Source: Isoetes taiwanensis
Taxonomy: Eukaryota > Streptophyta > Lycopodiopsida > Isoetales > Isoetaceae
DNA length: 64,000 nt
NCBI GenBank assembly: GCA_021234155.1
Contig: JAJEKV010000014.1
Coordinates: 14,312,494 to 14,376,493 of the forward strand
Direction of reading: 5' to 3'
Under the pieces are notes generated by a model. The model saw nothing but the letters and a program-made list of their open reading frames with translations. It made no database searches and was not told where the DNA came from. A program made the position numbers and the translations under genes. Each line of letters begins with the position of its first letter. Within the stretch, counting starts at the first letter, position 1. Of this stretch, positions 10,661 through 22,173 are shown piece after piece.

Positions 10661-10974
10661 ATGGCATCCAGTTTGTTGCCTCTTCTGCTTCTCTGTTCCG
10701 TTTGGGCTGCACTGCTGCTGCAACATGGTAAGAGACTTGTGCATGGCATTGGCATTGCTAAAGCATTACTAATGTTCGCTCTTGCTTTGCAGCGTCTTCT
10801 GCACGCGGGATACGTTCTATTTCTACGACGCCACATCTTCCCAGAACTCTCCTGACTTCTCCTCAACATGCGCCATTTAATACTGCCACTAGCAAGAATC
10901 CTAGGCTCCCACAGTCCGACTCTTTCCATGTAGATTATGCTGAGCCCCGCCCCCACCCTCCCGGCAGCCATTGA
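10661..10974 (+). CDS. RGF/GOLVEN (CLE-like) secreted peptide precursor
   Basis: Two-exon gene for an 82-residue precursor: exon 1 10661-10727, intron 10728-10792 (GTAAGAGACT...CTTTGCAG), exon 2 10793-10974. Residues 1 to about 22 form a signal peptide (MASSLLPLLLLCSVWAALLL). The middle is a variable, Ser/Thr/Pro-rich propeptide. The last 13 residues, DYAEPRPHPPGSH, match the RGF/GLV/CLEL mature peptide pattern DY..P..HPP.., with the Asp-Tyr needed for tyrosine sulfation and the Pro-Pro pair. Known members are sulfated, cleaved, and bind LRR receptor kinases to control meristem activity and gravitropic growth. Oddity: it ends PPGSH, not the usual PP(R/K)HN. A PSY-type peptide is the main alternative. 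Start: first ATG before the signal peptide. No TATA box recognised. Confidence 0.68.
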
Positions 10975-12390
10975 AGAATATTACGCCCTTTTTTTTTTGA
11001 AATATAAATAATTTTAGCTTGTAACTTGTAACATGCAAACGTTGATCCTTGTAAGGTAGGCCTTCACCATTTGTATGCTATATATTACATGTTTTGTATT
11101 ACCAGAGGAGAGAGGAGAGAACTCGGGAAGACATCTAGAACAATATTGGTGTTGTGTTTGCATCTAAAAGGCTATAATTGGCCTTCTAGTTCTCAATCAT
11201 CTATATTGTTTCAATCACTCCATTGGAGCTTTGATAAATAAAATCCCTTCACTGAATTCATCATCGGTGATAGTTCTTCGACGTGGCAAGGCCTCTACCT
11301 AGCGTTCACTTTGGCCCACTAGGGGTAGAAATTGTAGAAGATTGAAGTCTTGACTAGTGGATAGATTATTGTATAGTTAAGAGTCCATAGGATTATAAAG
11401 TTTTGCATGAAAATCTTACATGTGCCATTATGTAGATGCCGTGTCAGGTGTCAATAGGAATACTTTGCGAGGCCTTATTTTTGCTGATGCAAGGGATATT
11501 TTAAACAGTCATATAACATTATTGACTTTGATTTGATGATGCCAAGTGGTATTAAGCTTTGATACATGCTTACTTTTCCCACTCCTTGTACAAGATTTGG
11601 TCTCATATTCTAATGGTTAGATGTATTGAAAATTAGAGTGTCCTTTGATTACTTGAGCATAAGAAATCCAAGTTTACGAAGTTGTTTCCAAAACTAAATT
11701 ATTTTATTTAATCAATGTCAGATCATCCAAAAACTATGATATATTTGTTTCTTTATGCATCATTTTATTTGATAGAAGAAAACCACATCATAGTGGTTTG
11801 TTGGGATCGATAGTGATTATGGATCTTGGTTCTAAATATGATAGTGGTTTGTGACTTATTTTTTATCTTTTTTTTTAAGAAGTCCATTAAGGCTAAAATT
11901 TTGTATTCCGAGGCATAATATTAATGCATTTTAGAGAAAAGTAAGAAAAAAGAATTGAAAATACAAAGAAAATGTCCCAAAAGGCACCCAAATGCGTTGT
12001 TGACATAAAAAGTGTCCCCCACTTCCATGCTTTAACCCTCCATTGCTCTGGAATATATCTAGGTACCTACTTAGTGCCCGCAATGGTGGCAGGGCCACAC
12101 TATCCTAGTGGCCAAACTAGGTTTCCAAAATAGATGACCAACGGTGCTAGAGCCTCACAGTCCTGGTACTTAACAGTAGTGTCCAGCAGTGGCAAAGCTG
12201 CATTGTTTTGGATTTATGAACTTTAAGTCAAATATAGGTAACAAGCAAACTTTGATGACTATGATGGTGATGTCATCAATTTGGTGATGTGGCATGATGA
12301 TGTGGATGTCTCCCAGTGGCAGCAATGGTATTTTGCTGGTGTTCCAGCAGCGATAGAACCGCATTAGCTTGGTACAGAGTATTTGGTTGG
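10975..12390. other. No gene seen; possible old LTR remnant
   Basis: AT-rich after a T run at 10990. 11030-11330 has LTR-like traits (TTGTATTACCAGAGGAGAGA, then a CA-rich end region and AATAAA at 11238) but no partner. 11877-12160 has no coding signal. Nothing else found. Confidence 0.4.
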
Positions 12391-12815
12391 CACCATGAAC
12401 TACCACAGTCGTCGGATTCGTCGATCCTACGACCCAGATCGTATGTTGGGGCCCCTAGGCACCTCTCATTTCGCTTATAGTCATTTATGATTGGAAGCGC
12501 CTATGATTTTGAAATATGAAATATGATTTCGCCTAAGGTTTTGAGGGAATATCGAACCTCTATACCACTTTGCCTAAGATATTAGAATATGAAATACGGG
12601 AGCTCAAACCTCTACCAAAATAATTCAATGCCCTAACTAAGACTACTTTAACCAATATACACAGTGAGCTAATGCGATTATTTTTTATCTTGAATCTATG
12701 TTTCTTTTAATAACAACTTATTCGATTGCTTTAGGGATATATGGTCTATGGTTTCAGGATTTGTTATTTTTACATCCATATCAAATCCCCCTGAAACCCC
12801 CTGTTTTTGCTACAT
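12391..12815 (-). repeat. Inverted copy 1 of a 430 bp repeat
   Basis: Matches 13638-14172 in reverse orientation end to end, with shared blocks ACTACCACAGTCGTCGGAT, ATCAAATCCCCCTGAAACCC and the tRNA-like stretch GTGAGCTAATG. It lacks the internal duplication present in the other copy. The pair could form a hairpin with a loop of about 820 bases. Confidence 0.85.
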
Positions 12816-13637
12816 ATAGCAGTAAGAAGTTCATCTCAAGAGATCTTATTTTGAATTTTCAATCAAAGTGGCCTTTAACTCGACATTCTGTCATTTATCT
12901 CTGCTTATGATATTGGCACGTGTATGCACGGATGTATCAAGCCATTCAGGTTACAAGGCCTAGGAATATATGTCGTGGTAAAAAATTTGCAAATATGGCA
13001 GAAATAGCTCAAAAACATATTGAAAAGTAGGCTCAAAAGCAGACATAGCTTGAAAACAGGCAAGTCTTGGAGGTTTAATGGGTTGGTTGATATTACAAGG
13101 TTCAAGGATAATTTAGATGTTAGGGTTGCCTTTTGGCAAACCCATTGATTTATGGCAAGCCTTGGATGTTTAAAGGTCTGGTTGCATGCAATATGCAATC
13201 GATCGGAGCCATCGGATCGAGATTTTGGAAAGGGACGGGCCATCTATATATGCATTGCCTTTTGATTTTGCCGGATCAAAATATAAACTCTGTGACCTTT
13301 GGACAAACCAACATAATGGCCTTCCATGTCTAGCTAACTATAGAACAATGGTTAATCCCTTATAGGCAATGTCCCATGGATTTTTTGCAAGGATGTTTAT
13401 TGTTTGATCAAAGACTCGTGTAGAATAATGGTTTAGCTGGGGTTCAAGCATAAGGTGTAACAAAAATCAACGCATTAGTCGAAGGTCAAATATTGAGGTC
13501 ATCAACTGCCCAAGATTGTGATTTGCATCTTGGAATTTTATTGATGCACATTTATAGCCTATATATACCCTTCTTTCCCTCCTTTTCTCTCTCATCGGCC
13601 ATTATCCACTCTAAGGCCTTGCTTGTTGGAACGTATT

Positions 13638-14172
13638 TATAATATGTAGCAAAATAACAGGGGGTTCCAGGGGGATTTGATATAGATATAATTCTTGAAA
13701 CCATAGACCATATCCCTAAAACAATTCAATGGATTATTATAAAAAAAACATAGATTTAAGATAAAAAATAGTCACATTAGCTCACTAGATGTAGCAAAAT
13801 AACAGGGGGTTCCAAGGGGATTTGATATAGATATAATTCTTGAAACCATAGACCATATCCCTAAAACAATTCAATGGGTTATTATAAAAAAAACATAGAT
13901 TTAAGATAAAAAATAGTCACATTAGCTCACTGGTTAGATTGGTTAAAGTAGTCGTATTAGGACATTGAGTTATTTTGGTAGAGGTTGAATCCCAGTATTT
14001 CACCAGATAGAGGCTCGATATACCATCAAAACCTTAGGCAAACTCGTATTCGACATCTTAAAATCATAGGCGTCCCCAATCATAATTGAGCATAATCGAA
14101 ACGAGAGGTGTCAAGAAGCTCCAACATACAGTCTGGGCCATAGGATTGACAGATCCGACGACTGTGGTAGTC
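13638..14172 (+). repeat. Inverted copy 2, with a 145 bp internal tandem duplication
   Basis: The segment TGTAGCAAAATAACAGGGGG through ATTAGCTCACT occurs twice in tandem (13646-13790 and 13790-13934). After it comes a tRNA-like stretch: A-box-like TTAGCTCACTGGTTAGATTGG, and B-box-like GAGGTTGAATCCC about 60 bases on, which suggests a SINE-type origin. A third fragment of the family (TTATAATATGTAGCATAATA) lies at 56817. Confidence 0.85.
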
Positions 14173-14684
14173 CAGGGTGCACCTCGTTTAGAATATGTAT
14201 AGCCTTTGTCTATTGATAGTTCATTGTCTTTTGATAGCTCATGAAGCTAAAAGGATCTTTGCCTATCAGCCCTTCATTATTGTATATAAGAGGCATGTAC
14301 TCTTGATGAATAATACATTCACTTTGGTATTAACTTGTGCTCTTTCTCTTTCTCTCTGTTTTGCTGCGTCTCTTACTTCCTTGCATGCTATATGTCTGAC
14401 ATAGTATCAGAACCAAATTTGAGTTGTTTGATACTGCAAGGGATTGACGGCAAACTTTTGTAGGAACGCAAGCGTTAGTGGAGCTTCTGACATAAGGTAA
14501 TACGAAGGTAGTAACGTTGATCTAGAGAGTCCATATAGCTCATATATTGAGAAAGAAAATTAGAATCCTACTTGAGAGAGAACTAATTTATGAAGGTCGT
14601 AGCTATAGAGTTCCTAAGGCGGGATTAAATCCTGCTTACAAAGTGTGCATGTACGGCAAAAGTTTTGCCCAACGGATGTGTGGT

Positions 14685-14880
14685 GAGTTGGTATAGGCCT
14701 AGTAATGTCAAAATAAGTGTTCATTTGGTCATGGGTTCAAACCTTGCCAATGTCATTTATATTTGGAAGTTGGTTACTAGGGGTATACGATGATGATCCC
14801 CGACGTGGTAGAACTTAAAAGCCTATACGTGTCCTCCACTTTGGCTGCCGCAAGGCAGTGGGATAAGCTAGCTAGTCTGT
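14685..14880 (+). repeat. tRNA-derived SINE-like sequence
   Basis: A-box-like GAGTTGGTATAGG and a B box GGGTTCAAACCTTG about 50 bases on, then a body ending near GCAGTGGGATAAGCTAGC. Inserted in the leader of the copia element. No intact tRNA cloverleaf. Confidence 0.4.
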
Positions 14881-15699
14881 ACAAGATTACTCTAGTATGG
14901 ACCTTAAATAAAGTAATAAAGAATCAATGGGACTAGGATAAAAGATAGGTCGACTTTGAAAGGTCATAACTTCCTTAATGTAGCTCAGTTTTGTGATGAT
15001 CTAAGGCTTTGAAAAGAGTGAAGAGTCTAGTTTAACGACAACAAGAATCAGGGAAAAAGCATGAGTAGTTTTTGAGTTATTGAAATTTTAGTAACTAACC
15101 CTGTATTAATATAACCCTGTTTTGTGTTGATAGATGCCTAGATGTGGTTTATTAGTTTGTTCTTTGCATCTTTTTGCGTTCACTAAAAGCTTTAGTATCA
15201 TTCACACTTAAAAGAGTTTGTGATTTGCTTATTCTTGAAAAGCAATAAAAGTTCAATAGTGTAATCAATGCTTATAAAACACCTATTCCTATAGGTTGTA
15301 TATGCATGATAAAGAAATTGTTTCTTCCATGATCATGAAAGACATGTGAAAGTAATGCTGTGATATTTTTTATATGTTCTGAAAGCAATAGAATGACATT
15401 CCCCATATGCTAATACAAAAGCAATGGAGCGACATCCTCCATATGCGCTAATATAAAAACAATGGAGTGACATTCCCCATATGCTAAATTTTATTTCTCA
15501 TGTACTAATATAAATAGAGTGACATTTTCCATTTACCCTTTTTCAAGCAATGGCGATATTCTTCATGCTTACTATTCTAATCTGATTATCTTCTGCCATT
15601 CTTCACAAGAAAGAATAGGCATGGCAACAACATTGTCTTATGTTGTGATCAGTGGATATCCTACAGGTCAAAGGACTGTATCCATTTTTTATGGAATTG

Positions 15700-17640
15700 G
15701 TTTTCCTAATTGAAAGATTAAGATGACCTTACTCTTTGAAGGTGATGACTTACATCCTTGCAATGCCATATTGATAAATTTAAATCCTTGGAAGAACAGT
15801 TGGCTGCAGCCAATGAAACTGTTCCATCTAATAAATTACCTATTATGTTATTGCGGTGACTTTGAAACAATTGTGATTGTCTTAGCTGAAAAAGACAATC
15901 CTGATTTTGATAGTATCTATATATCTTTGCTTGAACATTCCCAACGGATTAAAGATTAAAGACCATGAAGAGCCATCTGATCAGCCAACGTTGCTGCTGA
16001 TAGATGTCTGTCTAATAAATTTGCTCGTGGTAGAGGTCGACCATGTGTTGCATTTCCTCCATGCCCTCATTGTGGTAAAACAAATCATCATGTAATATTG
16101 TTTTCATAAACCTGAATATGATGCTAGATCTGATCGTGATAGATGAAATTATTGTCGTAAGATTGGTCATCTTGAGGAGACATGTCATAAAAAGGCTTAT
16201 GATAAAAAGCATGCTACAACAATTACTTTACCTGAGGTGCCAGTTGTGTTATGACAGATTATGCTCGAGTATTCCATGTTTCTGATTTTGCTAATTTTTC
16301 TCATTGATTCGGGTGCTACTGCTCATACGGTTAGGTCCACTCAGTGGTGATAAAGTTATCATATTTTGTCTATCAAAAAGTTTATTTATATGGTTGATTA
16401 TAGTACACAACAAGTTGTTGGTATTGGCAACATTGTTATTTCTCCTATTGCAGGACCTCGGGTTTCAAGAATCTTATTTTTGTGGTATGGCTTGTAGATC
16501 TTGGTCTCAAGTTCACATTCATTGATGCACAGTGTGAAAGCCTTCCACTTGTTGAAACTCAAAGTGGTCTCCCTATTAAGATCTTACATACGGACAATGG
16601 TGGTGAATATAAATCCAAAGCTTTTCATGCCCTTTGCACAGAACATGATATTCACCATGAATTTACTATATTAGATACACCATAGCAAAATGGTATTTCT
16701 GAATGGAAGAACCGGGCTGCTTTGAATTCAACAAGATCTATGTTGATTCATACTAATTTGTCAGTACAATTTTAGGCTGAAGCTGTTCTTACTGCTATTT
16801 ACATTTAAAATCATCCCACTAGATTTGCACTGAAAACTATTACTCCTGTTGAGACTTGGACAACTATAAAACCATCAATTTCTCATTTTCAGACCTTGCA
16901 TTGCTTATGTACTTGTTCCTCATAAAGATCATAAAAAATTCACCCTAGAGGTCGCAAGGTCATTTTTATTGGACATTCTGCAGATTCAAAGGCTTACAGG
17001 TGTTTTGATCCTAAGACACATAAGGTGTCGATTAGTCAAGGTGCTATCTTTGATGAATTGCAATGAGTGGTGATGCAGACTCAGTGAACCATTTAGACAA
17101 TATTCTAATAGTTTTTCCAGATGATGATTTTACTGATATCTATAGTTCCTGATGGTCGTCAAATTGAAACTCCGGTTTTGCATGTTGCTAATGACAATGA
17201 GCATGTAACAGTGCCTCTTGCCAATGTTGATGTTCTTATTGCTGAAAATGTTCTTGACAATATAGAAGTGCCCCATGAAAGTGAAGATGGTGATGGTTTT
17301 AATGATGATGTTCTTGACAATTCTGCTGATGAAGTCATTCAAGACATGAGAATAGTCTAAGGTGTACAACTCGCACTTGGGTTCCTACTCAAAAGATTCT
17401 TGATTATCATGCACTAGCTGTTTCTTTCGGTACTCACAAATTGATGGTGTTGATTATGAGGAAATATTTTTTCCAGTTGTGCGTTTGACCACTGTTCGTA
17501 TACTGTTAGCCTTTGCAGTATAATTTGATTTTGGAAGTTCATCATCTGGATGTAAAGACTACTTTTCCTTAACGGAGATATCAAAGAAGAAATTTACATG
17601 GATCAACACAAAGGTTTTGCCATTCCAAAAATCGAGTTTA
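15700..17640 (+). pseudogene. copia gag-pol remnant
   Basis: Polyprotein of the copia element, broken by many stops and shifts. Visible in order: gag residue (LEEQLAAANETVPSNKLP), zinc-knuckle-like CPHCGKTNHH and CRKIGHLEETCHKK (16060-16200), protease active site LIDSGATAHT (about 16302-16331), integrase core (IKILHTDNGGEYKSKAFH, 16580-16630, then GISEWKNRAA), and the start of reverse transcriptase (PVVRLTTVRILLAFAV, then HHLDVKTTFL and GDIKEEIYMDQHKGFAIP, 17470-17630). The catalytic YVDD block and RNase H are absent. Dead. Confidence 0.85.
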
Positions 17641-17760
17641 ATGGTGGTATTTCTGGATGAGCGGGAACAGAATTCGCTCGAGTTGGACTCCTGAATTTGG
17701 CTCTGGAATTTTGCTGCTCCTTTCATTCCGACCATTGGAGTGCCATTGATTTGACCAGGC

Positions 17761-19775
17761 ATGGAGGCAGAGGAGGACGACCCTGAGTTGGACCAGGTAA
17801 GTTTAGATATAGCAGCATTTGTGGGAGTCTGTATTTGTAATTTTCAGAGGCTTTAGGTATCTTTGTGTATTTGTAAATTTCAGAAGCTTTTGCTGCTCCC
17901 AATTCAAGATCCTGCCTTTGGTCTGTTTTCTAGTTTGCAATTGCAATGGGAGATCGAGCATCATTCTTGTATAGCCAAAACTGACACTCCACACTAATCT
18001 GTTCCAATCTGTTCCCGTGCATACATGTTATATCCCCACAAACAGGGTTTAGGATTTCGTGAAAGGGGAGCAGAATTTGCCAGGATGCAACACCACCTTC
18101 CGGAAGCGTAGATCTCGAAGGAGAGAAGAGGGATCAGCCAAGAAGAAAGTTGACCAGCATGCACACTTGAAGTTAACCAAGTAAGCCATTTCTTGCCTGA
18201 CTGCTGATTTGTTTTCATTGTTTGAGACATGCAAGTTTGTTATTAAGAAAATTAATTTCAATTAGTTTGGCCCGACTTCTTTGTTGCTTAGGTTAATAAT
18301 TAAAATGTTCTTCTTTGTAGCTACCGGTGTAGCTATGGCCCTGAGGATTATTGTGAGCATACTCGTGAGGTCAAAGATAAAACATCACGAGCCTTAATTG
18401 CTGAAGCTAAGAGGAAGGATCCTTCCTACTCAAAGAGGGAGAGAGGAATGAGTATTAGGTGAGGTTGCAGGGGCCATTTTCAGGTCAAGCAGTTGTATGT
18501 GAAGCCCGAGATATATAAGATTACATCCTATGAAATGAGATATATTGATAATAATAGCATGGCCTACCATGGAATGGAGGATCTCCAATGCTTTAGAACA
18601 AGGCATGATGTAGCTCCATGGTTATCAAAGGGTAAGAAGGCTTGGGCATACCAACAATTGCTCCAAAATCACAATCCCCGGGAAGTCTATCGTCAAGATG
18701 AGAAGCAATGGTCCTTAAAGCATAGGATGCATCCCAATGCTCCGAAGAACAGAGATGAATTCCTGGCTATGGATGATTCGTATAACTTGTCCTGCAAGGT
18801 GGCTGCTGACACATGGATGCTCCATAAGGATGTGACCACAAGTATGAGGATGTGGGTTGACTTACACCAAGAGAATGTGTTCTTATATCAGGAGGGTGTA
18901 TCATGACCCCCTTCCACATGAAGGTCTTGTTGGAACATGGACGGGGGAATGTTGTAGCCATGGACTCAACCTTCAAGATCAATGATCATTGTTATAGCCT
19001 GTATATCCTGCTAGTATATGACACACATGGAAATAGTATCCCTCTTGCTTGGGTTTTATCCTCTAGTGCCACACAGGCAGACATCCACTCTTGGCTGATT
19101 GCAATGAAGAACCGTATACATAGGGAGGACCCAACCTGGGAACCTTCATGTTTCATTGTGGATGACGCACAAGTTGAGATCAATGCCCTGAAGGATGTGT
19201 GGCCTACAAAAGTTCAGTTGTGTATTTGGCATGTCAGAAGAAGCTGGATGAAGTTGCTCTTGAAGCGCGTCAAGAATAAGAAGGTGAGAGGGGAAATGTT
19301 TAAGGACTTCGAGCATATCATGTATGCCACTTGTGTGGAATGTGATCCAAGAAGGACCAGTAATTATGTGGAGGCTTGTCATAAAGAGGCATTGAAGCTA
19401 CTGGATGAATTCAAGGTTTTGTGGGACTTTACATGGATCCCAAGCTGGCAGCTTGGCCAACTTAAGGCGCTTTGCCGAAGCATATGATGACATCTTGCCT
19501 CCTTCGGAAGAAGGGCCATGCAATGGTATTGCATCTGATGAAGAAATTATGAACCAAAACATTGCTGATTGTTTGAGTCAAAACCCAAAGGAGACAACAC
19601 CAAGGCCCTAATGGTTGAAGACTTCAATGGGAAGACCATTGTTAGGCCAGTACCTTTTGTGGAGAGCCGCAAGAAGAGGAAGAAGGCTAGTGCACTTAGC
19701 GTTTTCTTAAAGCAATGCGAAGACCCGATCATAAAATGTCAAGGTATTGCATTCATTCCAATATTTACTCTTTGA
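17761..19775 (+). pseudogene. Mutator-like / FAR1-type transposase gene, decayed
   Basis: Possible first exon at 17761 (MEAEEDDPELDQ, donor GTAAGT). A basic stretch at 18080-18180 (TFRKRRSRRREEGSAKKK) precedes a donor. The exon from 18320 reads YRCSYGPEDYCEHT, a stop, then a Cys/His DNA-binding-like segment (GCRGHFQVKQLYVKPEI) and a helical linker. The MULE-type DDE core follows: VVAMDSTFKIND (first Asp, about 18963), then CFIVDDAQVEINAL (second Asp, about 19158), then LCIWHVRRSW. The third acidic residue and the SWIM finger are missing: the frame leaves the family after LLDEFKVLWDF (about 19420). There are frameshifts at about 18895 and 19480. The tail at 19590-19735 (VESRKKRKKASALSV) looks like a nuclear signal. 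Not functional. Confidence 0.75.
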
Positions 19776-20440
19776 AAGAATCCTTATGCTTATCTCTTAA
19801 AATTCATGTCATGCCATCTTGCTTCTAGGTACAAGCAGAGGCAATGCCAAAGGGCGAAATTAATGTGATCATGCCATGCCGCTTTTAGATGATCATGCCA
19901 TATTGCTTTTAGGTGAAAGGGTTACATTGATCTGATCATGCGTGAATACATTTTTGAATGATATAATATCCTGTTTTGCATACATACTCTAAGATGCTTT
20001 GAAATCTGCGATATGTATTTCTGGCAATATAGACATATGAATCATATGATGTGTAATTTAGACAATATTGTTATTTACATAGGCCTTGAATAATATGATA
20101 TGTATTTTGCCTAGCACACTTCAATAACGAGGCCAAGACTATGGTATTTTTGGCCATGGGTGACATGGTATTTCTGTCCATGATTGACATGGTCTCAAGT
20201 GCAAACAAAGCCTTTAGGATGTAAATTTGATAGTGGTATTCCAAAATGCGTGAAAGCGCCAAGCACCTAAAGCATCTAAAATTCGAGCAGTTATAAATAA
20301 TTACGGAAGAACTCAGTTGCCTCATTTCCCATGTGCCTTTTTCTTCCTTCTCTATTTTGATCCCTTGTTTTGAGTCCCTTGTTTCCTTTCCTTTTGCTAC
20401 TTCAATTGGGCAATTCGGTCACATACTTCTCTGATCCGAT
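19776..20440. other. No gene seen
   Basis: AT-rich; short repeated GATCATGCCAT[GA] phrases at 19810-19940, which look like local duplications. No coding or RNA signal. Confidence 0.6.
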
Positions 20441-20448
20441 TGTTGATA

Positions 20449-21943
20449 ATGGCCGAAACCGTGACTGAGCAGGAGTTTATCGAGATTCATGGACTTTCTG
20501 GTGAAGGATTACAACCTGCTTTGAAAGTGAAATAGTTAGAAGATAATGTAACAAATGCACAATGGTCCTCGGTTTGACAAGAAGGCCGAAAGAACAAGAT
20601 TAAAGTTTTGATGGTGCAGCTTCAACACCGAGAAAAACTGAACAGAATGTTGAAAAAACTATCTAAACAGAAACTATGGTAAACAATGAAGTGAGAAAGC
20701 AGGAAGCTTATGCTTTTGCATGGGAAAATTATGATTCTGCCATTTCAAACCCTGCAAAGCATAAGACCAATTGGGCATCTTTTGGAGCACAAGTAATGAA
20801 GTACAGAAATTGTAGGTCAAGGGGGAAGGAAGTCCAGGTTGCACAATCGAGCAGAGGTACATTTATAGAGAGTTGTAAGTTGCCAGTCTGCTTTAAAAGA
20901 TGACATGGAGTTGATCAAGAAAGCTATCAATAAGGTTGAGAATGAGAAGGCAACCATGGCTGCGGAGCTGGATGCAATTGAAGTTAGCTTAGCTGCAGAG
21001 GCTAAGTCAAATGAGCAATTTAGTCTCGAACTTGAAGAGAGCAGGAAGAAAGTTGAAGATTTGAAGATCTCAATACATGTTCATCTTCTAGATGCCTGTG
21101 CTACATTTTTTTTGGGAATTGAAAGAAGCCTTGATGCTCTCTAATTAATCCTTTAACTATAGAAGCTGTCATTTGGAGCGTGGTCTTCCTTGCTTGCAGC
21201 ACAGCCCTTCAAGCACTTGTCTTGATAGTGCTTTTGGGGTATTGCTATCAAATTTACACCCTTTATTTGTAAGAAAGTGACATAATCCTCACTAAGAACA
21301 AGCTTGTTCGTATAATAACACTGGCTTATTGTTTTTCCTAATAATGTGTTATTCTCCTTGACTTTGAATAAATTAATATGATAAGTTAATATGGTATTTC
21401 TAGCCATTTTTGGCCAAATACTTGGTATTTCGAAATCTGAAAGCTCTAGCCAGGTTACCGTAAAGAGTAATGAACTATCAACCATAGTTCAAACTATACA
21501 GATCTCAACTGATGTGGTTGATGCTTCTAGCAGACCGGAGACAACTCAAAATAAGGAAGCAACGGAAGAAGACACCACGGGGATTGATGAAGAAGAAAGG
21601 TATTGTGACCATGCTCGTTTTCTTATGATATCCATGTATTATACTAAAGACACGCATATAGAAATCGCGCCTAGCGCGATTTAGAGTTTCCTTTGGTTTC
21701 ATATTCTTAGAATTTATTGACATGCTTTTTTATATAAATCGCGCCTGGCGCGTTTTCTTGTTCCATTTCTTTCATCTCATACGTATCTGTTTGCGTTACA
21801 GACATAATTCGGCTTCCCAAAAAATACTAGTCTTCGATTTGAATGGTGTGCTATGCAAAACGTTACCTAAAGCAACGTTTGATAAGTCATGGTATGCGTA
21901 GAAACCATTTGAAACGCGTACCAAATATGTTTACCCGTGCCCT
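20449..21943 (+). pseudogene. FCP1-like phosphatase gene A, 5' part
   Basis: Start candidate ATG at 20449 (MAETVTEQEFIEIHGLSG), then stops. 20676-20860 reads QEAYAFAWENYDSAIS and TNWASFGAQVMKYRN. 20905-21090 is a coiled coil (INKVENEKATMAAELDAIEV). 21391-21606 is Ser/Glu-rich and acidic. The exon ends GAAGAAAG|GTATTG; an intron of about 200 bases ends TTGCGTTACAG. The last exon (from 21804) reads KILVFDLNGVLCKTLPKATF, a stop, then RTKYVYPCP, where the 8.3 kb element interrupts it. DLNGVL is motif I of the FCP1/NIF HAD phosphatase fold, with Asn in place of the second Asp; this is a variant I recall from plant FCP1-like proteins, and it may weaken catalysis. The domain resumes at 30262. Several stops mark it as dead. 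Confidence 0.6.
21661..21760. repeat. Intronic palindromes AAATCGCGCC..GGCGCGATTT
   Basis: Two copies within one intron of gene A: AAATCGCGCCTAGCGCGATTT (written in part: arms AAATCGCGC/GCGCGATTT) at 21663-21683, and AAATCGCGCCTGGCGCG at 21739-21755. A third, with perfect arms, lies at 32350-32370, and a half site (GGCGCGATTTTGG) at 32655. Confidence 0.85.
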
Positions 21944-22173
21944 CATTAGAGTTTTTTTGAGGTCAATTAAGGGCCCTTACTCGATGCCACGTCAAAAAGC
22001 TCGCGGCCAATGGGGAGCCGAGCTTGTACAGAGTTTTTTTACCGAGCCTTAGTTTCACCATTCCGGTGTCATCGCTGCGTAGTTTATAATATCCGTGCCT
22101 CTGGCTTGGTGTCGGATTACACCGTAGTAATTATGACCGTTGGCTCCGCCCTCAATTCCAGCTCGGTATTTTT

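Larger units (their letters stand above)
14196..17640 (+). mobile_element. Decayed Ty1/copia element with 5' LTR
   Basis: Candidate LTR TGTATAGCC...GTCTGACA at 14196-14400 (about 205 bp, TATATAAGAGG at 14284). The LTR is followed at once by TAGTATCAGAACC, a near match to the copia primer-binding site complementary to initiator tRNA-Met. Degenerate gag, protease, integrase and reverse-transcriptase pieces follow in the same direction. No 3' LTR is found before the next gene at 17.76 kb, so the element is truncated within reverse transcriptase. A second tRNA-like SINE head sits at 14685-14760. Confidence 0.75.

Noticed and set aside
10411-10971. 186-codon minus-strand frame
   Set aside because: It is antisense to the peptide precursor, whose signal peptide, intron and C-terminal motif are convincing.
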